Below, piece by piece: positions 7,741 to 14,090 of a DNA stretch of 14,090 nt; position 1 is the first letter of the stretch; each line of letters starts with the position of its first letter. The stretch is from the NCBI GenBank assembly GCA_026770585.1, contig MU646778.1:123498-137587 (forward strand). Direction: 5' to 3'. The position numbers and the translations under genes were made by a program. Under the pieces are notes generated by a model. It was not told the DNA's origin. It made no database searches and saw nothing but the letters and a program-made list of their open reading frames with translations. The stretch is from Baffinella frigidus. Its lineage: Eukaryota; Cryptophyceae; Cryptomonadales; Baffinellaceae.

Positions 7741-8794
7741 AATCTCAACCTTACAACCCTATACCCCAAAACCCAAATCCTAAACCCCAAACCCTAAAAC
7801 CAAAACCCTGAATCCCAAACCCTAAACCCCAAACCCCAAACCCCAAACCCCAAACCCCAAACCCCAAACCCCAAACCCCAAACCCACAACCCCAAGCCCT
7901 GAACCCTGAATCCCAACACCTCAACCCTACACCCTGAACCCTAAACAATAAATTCTCAACCCTCAACCCTTAGTCCTGAACCCCAACCCCGAAATCCTAA
8001 ACCCCAAACCCATAACACTAAACCCTGAACCATGATCCCTGAATCCTAAACCCCAATTTCTAAACCCTCAACCCTCAACCTTAACCTCCATACCCTACAC
8101 CTTGAACCCTGAACCCCAAACCCTCAACCCTCAACTTTAAATCATAAACCCTGAACTCTTAACCCCAAACCATAAATCCTAAACCCTAAACCCTGAACCC
8201 TAAACCAAAACGCTGAACCTTGTGTCATAAACCCTGAATTCTGCACCCTGAAACCTAAAACCCAAACTATAAATCCTGAACCGTGATCCCTAAATCGCCA
8301 AACTCTCAAGCCTCAAAACTGAACCCTAAACCCTCACTCAACCTTGAACCCTTATCTTTTAACCTTAAATCCTGAACCTTGAACCCTAAACCCTCGCCAC
8401 CAACATTGAAATTCTGACCCCAAACCCCCAACCCCCACCCCCCAACCCCCCACCCCCAACCCCTAAACCCTATTCCCTCACCCCTAAACCATAAACCCTG
8501 AAACCTACGACCATAAACCCGAAGCACTAAACGCCAAACACTAAACACCAAACCCTGATCTTCAAATCCTCAACCCTAAGCCCCAAACCCCCAAACCTAA
8601 ACCCTAAACCCTAAACTCTAAACCCTAAACCCTAAACACTAAACACTAAACCCTAAACATCAAAGCCTAAACCCTAAAACATAAACCCTAAACCCTAAAT
8701 CCTAAACCCTGAACCCTAAACCCTAAACCCTTAACCCTAAACCCTAAACCCTAAACCCTAAACCCTAAAAACAAAACCCTAAACCCTGCATCCT
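7741..8794 (-). repeat. Long C-rich telomere-like array
   Basis: Mixed heptamers cover this kilobase. CCCCAAA is homogeneous at about 7815-7880, C-runs occur at 8420-8470, and near-perfect CCCTAAA repeats lie at about 8595-8785. The array directly abuts the truncated gene copy at 8795. Long minus-strand open frames here are Gly/Phe/Trp/Arg repeats caused by the heptamer. Confidence 0.93.
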
Positions 8795-9413
8795 ACCGAC
8801 TTGGATGGATGAGAGCACAGGGTTCGCCTGGCGTGCACGCGGCGAGTCGCTCCCTCCCCCCCGCCGCGGACGAGGTGATCCGCGGCGGAAGGAGCCGAGG
8901 CCGAGGAGGTGCGAGAACGCGGTGCGCCACAGCCGTCGCGCTGGCGGCGCGGACTCGACTGCCGGCTGGCGGGGGACACCGAACGAGGGCCCACCGTTCT
9001 CGGCAGCCGCTGCAGGCATACTGTCTGCGTGCGGCATTCCTGTTGCCATGTCAGTTGCGATCCTGGCAGTTAGATCGGGTTGCAGTACTGAACAGGCTAT
9101 AGTAAAAGTCAGCAAGTGGTGAAAGGGCATAAAACTGCGTTCAATTATGTCGGCAGTTTTGCGCCCATAATAGCTTTGGCACTGATTTAAAGAAAAAATA
9201 TTCCAAAACTGTGCTAAATGACGTTATGATGACAGTCGTCAGAGGCCGTGATAAACTTGATGACCTGCTCAAGTAATTCTTTTTTTCTATTTCAAATCAA
9301 ATTCGATTATTACGCTCACTTCATCGGGTCCTTACCCAGGCCGGTCGGCTCGGGTTCGCGTGGGGTGATGGTGGTGACGACGATCTCTGTGCAAGCGTCT
9401 CCGAATGCATGCG
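8795..9413 (-). pseudogene. Truncated inverted copy of the two-exon gene
   Basis: On the minus strand, the 3' part of exon 1 (9413-9336), the intron (9335-9097) and the 5' third of exon 2 (9096-8795) of the 4241-5751 gene are present. The intron is retained, so the copy arose from DNA, not from spliced RNA. Exon 1 lacks 46 bases relative to the other copy, which shifts the frame. Exon 2 lacks 9 bases in frame, and the last two thirds are missing: at GTCGGT the sequence passes straight into AGGATGCAGGGTTTAGGG. Three of six exon 2 substitutions are synonymous. The exon 1 start is also missing. It cannot make the full product. Confidence 0.85.
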
Positions 9414-9436
9414 TACCAAGAAGCGTGAGCTCAATC

Positions 9437-9981
9437 ACCCTGAACCCTGAACCCTCAATCCTCAACAGTAAAGATTTAGGGTACAGGGTGTTGGGTTGAG
9501 AATTTTTGGTCCGGGGTTCAGGATGTAGTGTTGAGGTTTTGGGATTTGGGATTTAGGTTCTGGGATTCTGGGGTTCATTGTTTGGGGTTTGGGGTTTAGG
9601 GTTTTGGGATCAGGGTTTGGGGTTTGGGGTTTGTGGTTCAGGGTTCAGGGTGCAGGGTATGGGGTTCAGGGTATAGGGTTTGGGGTTAAGATTTTGGAAT
9701 TTAGGCTTGAGCTGGTAGGGTTTATGGTTTGGGGTTCAGGGTTTAGGGTTTGGGGTAAAGGGTGTTCAAGGTTTAGGGTTCATGGTTTAGGTTGAAAGTG
9801 AGTGTTGGTTTTGGGTTCAGGCCTTCAGGGTTGGTTTTGGGTTCAGGGTGCAGGGTTTAGGTTTTGAGTTTTAGGGTTTAGGTTTTGAGGCTCAGGGTTT
9901 AGGGTTTAGGGTTTTGGGTCTGGGGTTGAAAGTATAGGGGTTAGGGTGTGGGTTTTCAAGTTGAACTTTTTAGGGTTTGGG
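9437..9981 (+). repeat. Telomere-like array, short C-rich lead then G-rich
   Basis: About 30 bases of CCCTGAA-type repeats (9437-9466) switch near 9470 to G-rich heptamers that continue to 9981. The G-rich part is degenerate (TTTGGGG, TTCAGGG, TTTAGGG). The brief C-rich lead means the flank of the gene copy is not a simple one-orientation array. Confidence 0.9.
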
Positions 9982-10230
9982 TATAGGAAGCCCTGTGACG
10001 AATAACCCAATCAAAACACCCTCACCCCTCAACCTAAACGCTACACCCTCACCCCTCTCCTCTCACTCCTAAACCCCACCACTAACCGCTGAACCTTGAA
10101 TATTGAACTCCAAAACCCTGAACCCTAAATCCGAAACCCTAAATCCGAAACCCTAAACCCCGAACCCTGAACCCTAAGACCCTAAACCTCATCTCTCAAA
10201 CCCTCACCATTATATCCTTTTACCCTAACC
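9850..10230 (-). repeat. Right arm of long telomere-like inverted repeat
   Basis: Inverted partner of 6900-7290. The second junction spacer lies at 9982-10003 (TATAGGAAGCCCTGTGACGA region), followed by C-rich repeats 10004-10230. The arms differ by substitutions and by the 20-base unit doubled only on the left, so they are not a recent assembly artefact of perfect identity. Confidence 0.8.
9982..10003. other. Head-to-head telomere-repeat junction, copy 2
   Basis: G-rich TAGGGTTTGGG passes over a 22-base spacer to C-rich repeats. The spacer contains AGCCCTGTG, the reverse complement of the CACAGGGCT in copy 1. Confidence 0.8.
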
Positions 10231-11056
10231 CCTAGTGGGGCCGACGAGAACCCATCAATCAGTCTCATCACCACTAGTTTTTAGTTAAAAATTGAAACTT
10301 GCTGGGGTGTGGGGTACCAGTGTTTTTACCAGTTTTAAGGTCGATTGTTTTTTTCTTCCACGAACGAAGCGCAAATAGCCGTAGCTCGGTGGAATGTTGG
10401 CCATTTGTATCATGTTCAAATGTTCTGGTCTCTTCGTAGAACACTCTCACCAACTTTGAAGACTCAGGATTGAGGCAGGATGACTCAGGATTTAGTCAGA
10501 AAGACTCAGGATTCAGGCAGGATGACTCAGGATTCACCAAGAGAGACTCAGGATTCAGGGAGGATGACTCAGGATTCGCCAAGAAAGACCAAGAATTTAG
10601 TCAGAAAGACTCAGGATTCACACAGTAAGACTCAGGATTCAACCGGAAAGAATTAATATTCAGTCAGGATGACTCAGGATTCGGCCAGGATGACTCAGGA
10701 TTCAGTCAGGATGACTCATGATATACTCAGAAAGACTCAGGATTCGCCCAGAAAGACTCAGAATTCAGTCAGGAAGACTCAGGATTTACTCAGAAAGACT
10801 CAGGATTCACCAAGAAAAACTCAGGATTCTTCCGGAAAAACTCAGGATTCGCCCAGAGAGAGACTCAGGATTCGCCCAGAAAGACTCAGGATTCAGTCAG
10901 AAAGACACAAGATTGACTCAGAGGGACTCAGGATTCACTCAGAGTGACTCGGGAGAGAGTTTACAGGCACCTTGTGTAGTGAAACACACAATTTCCGGTA
11001 AAAACTGGTGTTTTTACTAAAAACTGCCTTCACCTGGACTCGTCGGCCACACTAGG
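10231..11056. mobile_element. DNA element with 18-bp terminal inverted repeats and internal tandem array
   Basis: The left end CCTAGTGGGGCCGACGAG matches the reverse complement of the right end (CCTAGTGTGGCCGACGAG) at 17 of 18 bases. Further in, both ends share AGTTTTTAGT followed by an A-run, and an AAAACTGGT / GTTTTTAC motif; on the right this forms a perfect stem GTAAAAAC-TGGT-GTTTTTAC at 10998-11017. The left edge coincides with the end of homology of the long telomere-like inverted repeat, supporting an insertion boundary. No transposase frame and no clear target-site duplication are seen. It is best read as a non-autonomous DNA transposon carrying the 21-base array; superfamily unknown. 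Confidence 0.68.
10461..10950 (+). repeat. 21-bp tandem array, about 23 units
   Basis: The consensus is GACTCAGGATTCAGTCAGAA followed by A. I count about 23 units, nearly all exactly 21 bases; one near 10838-10862 has 23. GACTCAGGATT is the conserved half and the second half varies. Where a unit ends in GAT, the join makes TGACTCA, the AP-1/Gcn4-type bZIP site (six units). Because 21 is a multiple of three, frames stay open over it (a 7-residue repeat, RKTQDSP-like), but nothing else supports translation. Confidence 0.92.
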
Positions 11057-11598
11057 TCCTGGTGTGTGTGTGAGTGTGGGAACCAGCTAGTATCTTCACA
11101 TACCTGATTGCGGATACTCTGTAGCCGGTTTCTGCTGCGATCCTTTTGCAACAGGGGGCTTGATGCGATCTGAAAGAAAGCAGGGCTTTCCTGAAGGATA
11201 AGTTCCAGTGTCCGCCTACAGAGATATCTGGGTTACAAGCACCCAGAACTTAAGTTCACTAAGTCTCGAGTTTAGTCAACCTTCAGGTATTAATTTAAGA
11301 AAACAGACACCGACCGAGACTCGACCAAGGGTGTTTTTATCCCGATCATCCCTGTATGATGGGAGCTCGAAGAACCTGCAGGACCTCAAGGCAGGAACTA
11401 GGGACGGTTGTGTCTATAAAGGGGTTGGGGAGAGCAGGATGGGTGTGGGTATCTTGGAGGGACTGGAGTACATGTAGCTGTTAGTGGGCGTCTGCCCAAC
11501 TCACGCCACCGTGCACTGAGCTTGAGCGTTCCACACTCGTGTTATGTGCCTTGGCATCAGGGGGGCAGACACAGCGCGTCTGTCTCAGGCTTGATTTA
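11057..11598. other. Unique region without a supported gene
   Basis: An 89-codon plus-strand frame (11208-11477) has mixed composition, no domain and no copy elsewhere in the window, so I do not call it. A small perfect inverted repeat GAAAGC-AGG-GCTTTC lies near 11174. Nothing else is recognised. Confidence 0.5.
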
Positions 11599-11712
11599 CA
11601 GGGGTACCTCGCTCACAAGAAACCGCCCCCCCCGCAAGCGTATTGTCAAGGTCCCAGGGTTAGGCCTAAGGCTCCTAGGGTGGGGCGGGTTCTTGTATTC
11701 GAGACACCCATG
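11599..11712. mobile_element. Miniature inverted-repeat element, CAGGGGTACC ends, copy 2
   Basis: The left end CAGGGGTACCTCGCTCACAA is identical over 20 bases to copy 1 at 2988. The right end (inward CATGGGTGTCTCGAATACAA) is diverged. TA lies on both sides (11597-11598 and 11713-11714). The interior differs from copy 1 but keeps CCTAGGG near 11674-11680 and C/G runs next to the ends. This confirms a dispersed family. Confidence 0.78.
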
Positions 11713-12181
11713 TAAAGTGAGTGGTGTTCACGATTGGCATTTGACAAGTATGCCTCAGCGTGAGCGAGACAGGCCCGCTTCGGGATTGATAGGCCCGCTG
11801 AATGGCGAAAGGACCCACCACACGAGGCTACCCAGGCGAACAGAATAAAACGGACTTTTAAAGTTTTGTGGGCAAAGGATCACGTTTCCGCCCGCTGAGC
11901 GGTCGGACCTGTGTAAAGTCACTGCTTTTGATCTGAAAATTACTACACACGTTTACAATCGACATTTATTTTGTCTGCATAGGTAGCCTCGTGTGGCAGG
12001 GGCGAGTGCCGTACTTCTGGTACAGAATCTTTACACTCATTGTTTTGAAGCTTTTTCGGGAACCTCAAGCCCACGGCACACCACTACCTAACCCCGCCCC
12101 TGCAGGCCAACCTGCCAGCCAGCCCGCGTGACTACACTACACACGGCACCAAACCGTCTCTCTCTCTCTCCCCCCCCCCGC
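11713..12181. other. Unique region with stray copies of a 20-bp repeat
   Basis: Around 11768-11803 two inverted copies of the GAGGCGGGCCTATC-type unit of the 12720 array occur (AGGCCCGCTTCGGGATTGAT followed by AGGCCCGC). The ACCTGTGTAAAGTCACTGC string shared with the 7326-7740 island is at 11907-11925. CT and C runs lie at about 12155-12178. No gene is supported. Confidence 0.55.
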
Positions 12182-12239
12182 TCATCCATAATGCGTAAAA
12201 TTTGAGCCGCCAAGTCGTGCACGCGTGCCCGGTTCTCGC

Positions 12240-12312
12240 GCATGAGGTCGATTTGGAGCGGGAAAGAGCTCATGCTCGCCGAATTGATGAGCCGAAATAT
12301 CAGAAATTGCCT
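12240..12312 (-). other. Duplicated short segment with protein-like substitutions, copy A
   Basis: On the minus strand, bases 12292-12266 read AHQFGEHEL. The related segment at 13621-13595 reads the same nine residues although it differs at four nucleotide positions, all third codon positions. Flanking homology extends to roughly 50 bases. This suggests an exon remnant of an unidentified gene family or element. A minus-strand frame from 12394 to 12182 contains it, but the frame starts in unrelated sequence. Confidence 0.35.
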
Positions 12313-12396
12313 CTTGTGACCTGGACCCTGAACCCTTAACGACAGGTGTACTATGCTGAGATGACGCACGGTCCCGTTTGACTCTTGCGAGCACAC

Positions 12397-12499
12397 GTAA
12401 ACCCTAAACCCTAAACCCCAAAACCTGAACCCCAACCCCTAACCCCTAACCCCTAACCCCTTATCCCCAAACCCTTAAATCCTAAACCCTAAACCCTAG
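12397..12499 (-). repeat. Short C-rich telomere-like patch
   Basis: CCCTAAA units frame a homogeneous run of CCCCTAA at about 12432-12460. This is a solo interstitial patch of about 100 bases. Confidence 0.9.
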
Positions 12500-12719
12500 G
12501 TGGGAGCACATTCACTTCACGGAGTCTCGAGGCATGTCCGACAAAATCCTCATGTATTAGACAGATCATCGTGTCTTATCGCTGGTTATGGCTGTAGGAA
12601 AGGGTCTCGAATACACAAACATGTATCCACGGCCCGGAGGCGTTTACGAGATTGCTACATGCACTGTGGTGCGTGCGCGTGTGACAGTAGGCCTACTCTG
12701 GGGCGAGTAGCGTGGGATA
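12500..12719. other. Unique sequence, no feature recognised
   Basis: This is the 5' part of a 149-codon plus-strand frame that continues through the tandem array. The composition is unremarkable and no domain is visible; no gene is called. Confidence 0.4.
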
Positions 12720-12856
12720 GTCCCGAGGCCGCTCTGTCCCGAGGCGGGCCTATCTTTCCTGAGGCGGGCTTATCTGTCCCGAGGTGGGCCTATCTATCCC
12801 GAGGCGGGCCCATCTGTCCCGAGGTGGGCCTATCTTTCCCGAGGCGGGCCTACCCC
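12720..12856 (+). repeat. 20-bp tandem array
   Basis: Seven units, the first two abbreviated or diverged, with consensus CCCGAGGCGGGCCTATCTKT. Related single units continue at 12920-12970, 13166-13185 and 13203-13220 (GCGGGCCTATCCCAGGC) and inverted at 11768-11803. The period is not a multiple of three; the frame stays open only because the unit lacks stops. Confidence 0.88.
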
Positions 12857-12973
12857 ACTCCATTCTTGAGCGACCCTCACACTGGCGTCTCCTCCTGTCT
12901 CGAGAGAGCCCATATACCCGGAAGCGGGCATATCCCAGGCTTTTCCTGAAGCGGACCTATCCCAGGCCTGTCC

Positions 12974-13007
12974 TGAAACCCTAAACCCTCATAAACTATA
13001 AACCATG
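12974..13007 (-). repeat. Short C-rich telomere-like patch
   Basis: AAACCCTAAACCCTCATAAAC marks a patch of two to three degenerate units immediately after a diverged 20-base repeat. Confidence 0.6.
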
Positions 13008-13075
13008 CACCCCTCTTGTTTCTCTCTGCCACACTGCCCCCCCCCCGGTTCCCAGTGAGGACTAGCCTGGTATAC

Positions 13076-13171
13076 CCCTTAAGTGGCCATGCAGTCAAAT
13101 TTGGCCAAGAGATCGTAGGCAGGTCCTAGGGCCCTACGATAGGGTGTATGAGCCTACTGGTCACTTAAGGG
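13076..13171. mobile_element. Miniature inverted-repeat element, CCCTTAAGTG ends
   Basis: CCCTTAAGTGGCCA at the left matches the inward right end CCCTTAAGTGACCA (13 of 14). ATA flanks or overlaps both ends (13072-13074 and 13172-13174 region), so the target site is uncertain. Inside, ATCGTAGG at 13112-13119 pairs with CCTACGAT at 13133-13140, and CCTAGGGCCCTAC lies at 13125-13137, the same core as in the 1873 and 2988 elements. About 96 bases, non-coding. Confidence 0.68.
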
Positions 13172-13359
13172 ATAGGCCCGTCTTTCGAGTGCTCCAAAAG
13201 CTCTTCTGCGGCGGGCCTATCCCAGGCTAGCGCTCCTGCATCGGCTCCAGGCCCCGGTCGGTAATACCATCGCCGCTGGGTACATGCCAGCTCCTCAAGA
13301 ACCAAGAACCAAGTCTCCCCCCCCCCCCTCTCTTTACGGTACGCCGCGCATCAGGGTTG
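13172..13359. other. Unique sequence with solo 20-bp repeat units
   Basis: It contains GCGGGCCTATCCCAGGC near 13204 and a run of C at about 13318-13328. No gene is supported. Confidence 0.5.
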
Positions 13360-13560
13360 TCTGGTTTGGGGTTTAGGGTTTAGGGTTTAGGGGTTGGGGG
13401 TTGGGGGTTGCGGTTTAGGGTGTATAATGTAGGGTGGAGGGTGGAGGGGATAGCACACCTCGTAATGTTTCGTGTGAGGGTTTATGGTTCCGGGTTTCGT
13501 GTTTCGTGTTTCGCGTTTGGGGTTTCGGGTGTGTCGTGACAGGTTTCGGGTTATGGGTTA
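13360..13560 (+). repeat. G-rich telomere-like patch with TTTCGGG/TTTCGTG variants
   Basis: TTTAGGG at about 13370-13395 leads to GGGTTGG and GGGTGGA units, then after a short gap to a GTTTCGTGTTTCGTGTTTCG run at about 13490-13515. Confidence 0.8.
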
Positions 13561-13569
13561 CTAGCTCTG

Positions 13570-13640
13570 TATCACTCAACTTGTGAGCTGGAACGAGCTC
13601 GTGCTCACCAAATTGGTGAGCTCAAATAAACTGATACAAA
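13570..13640 (-). other. Duplicated short segment with protein-like substitutions, copy B
   Basis: Partner of 12240-12312. The minus-strand reading contains AHQFGEHEL at 13621-13595 but has a stop just upstream (TGA at 13622-13624), so it is not intact. It also contains a near-perfect palindrome GCTCACCAAATTGGTGAGC at 13603-13621. Confidence 0.35.
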
Positions 13641-13689
13641 GCTGGGGTTAGGTCACCTGGTAATTGTTCCCCAACATCTTTGGCTTGAA

Positions 13690-14090
13690 GAATATCTTGA
13701 CCTGGGTCAGGGGTTGGGTTTAGGATTCAGCTTTTCGAGTTTGGGGTTCAGGCTAAGGTTGAGAGGGTTAGGCTTAGGTTTAGGGTTTTTGGTTAGGGCT
13801 TAGGGTTTGAAGATTGTGGCTAGGGCTTAGGGTTTATGGTTATGGTTTTAAGTTTGGGGTTGACCTCGGAGCCTGGCACGCCCTGAAGTGCATCCTGAAA
13901 AACAGGTTTGGGGTTTGGGGTTTAGGTTTTAGGATTTAGGGTTTTAAGGTTTGGAGTTTAGGGTTTGGGGTTTGGGGTTTAGTGTTTAGAGTTTAGGGGT
14001 CAGGGGTCAGGGTTTAAGGTTTGGGGTTTGGGGTTCAGGGTTTAGGGTTTAGGGTTTAGGGTTTAGGGTTTAGGGTTTAGGGGTTAGTGT
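13690..14090 (+). repeat. G-rich telomere-like array at the right edge
   Basis: Degenerate TTTAGGG and TTTGGGG units are interrupted by about 40 unique bases near 13862-13904, then become nearly perfect TTTAGGG at about 14036-14078. The orientation fits a right chromosome end or its subtelomere, but the last bases (GGGGTTAGTGT) are already degenerate, so the terminus itself is not shown. Confidence 0.92.

Noticed and set aside
7751-9795. Minus-strand frames at 7751-7966 and 8306-8551 and plus-strand frame at 9589-9795 rich in Gly, Phe and Trp
   Set aside because: They are translations of TTTGGGG/TTTAGGG heptamers, which lack stops in some frames; no protein content.
10461-10950. CRISPR array
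   Set aside because: Units are contiguous with no unique spacers, and the context is eukaryotic.
10669-11020. Plus-strand frames of about 92-100 codons with 7-residue repeats
   Set aside because: A 21-base unit without stops gives open frames automatically; two frames are open at once and the flanks are element ends.
12500-12949. 149-codon plus-strand frame
   Set aside because: Much of it is translated from a 20-base array whose period shifts frame each unit; no domain.
14030-14090. True chromosome end
   Set aside because: Orientation fits, but the last bases are degenerate and the window edge is arbitrary.
1-14090. tRNA or rRNA genes
   Set aside because: I looked for characteristic tRNA T-loop and rRNA core strings by eye and saw none; a covariance search would be needed to exclude diverged copies.

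Overview
The window reads as nuclear DNA of a eukaryote whose telomere repeat is TTTAGGG (plants, many green algae, several other protist lineages). The support is long stretches of perfect and degenerate TTTAGGG/CCCTAAA-type heptamers, a spliceosomal intron (GTAAGG donor, CTGAC branch-like motif, CAG acceptor), GC-rich coding DNA and miniature inverted-repeat elements. Operons, ribosome binding sites and other bacterial signs are absent. A microalga or similar protist subtelomere, or an interstitial telomere-like region, is my best guess; I cannot name the species.

Layout. 1-860: G-rich telomere-like heptamers (GGGTTCA, then GGGTGKA) around a short unique island. 861-3357: unique GC-rich DNA with local direct repeats, microsatellites, and two miniature elements (1873-2023 and 2988-3106). 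3358-5751: the genic core, with two head-to-head protein genes. One is a coiled-coil protein on the minus strand (3358-4110). The other is a two-exon gene on the plus strand (4241-4544 joined to 4781-5751, 424 codons). About 130 bases separate them, and that gap holds a 57-base-offset repeat with two copies of a 12-base perfect palindrome. 5752-6368: little of note.

6369-10230: a complex telomere-like block. G-rich repeats run into C-rich repeats at 7110-7130. An inverted, truncated copy of the two-exon gene follows (8795-9413, minus strand), then mostly G-rich repeats, then a second G-to-C switch at 9982-10003. The two switch points lie inside inverted repeats of roughly 390 bases (about 6900-7290 and 9850-10230), so about 2.6 kb carrying the gene fragment is framed by inverted telomere-like arms.

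10231-11056: an apparent DNA element with 18-base terminal inverted repeats and an internal array of about 23 units of 21 bases. 11057-14090: unique DNA mixed with a second copy of the 2988 miniature element, a 20-base tandem array, a further miniature element (13076-13171), short telomere-like patches, a twice-present short segment with a protein-like substitution pattern, and a final G-rich block.

Neither gene matches a family I recognise. The most informative signal is the comparison of the gene with its inverted copy: exons are almost identical while the intron between them is much diverged. This defines the gene structure and also needs explaining in itself. The other strong signals are the paired telomere head-to-head junctions and the shared core motif in miniature elements whose ends differ.
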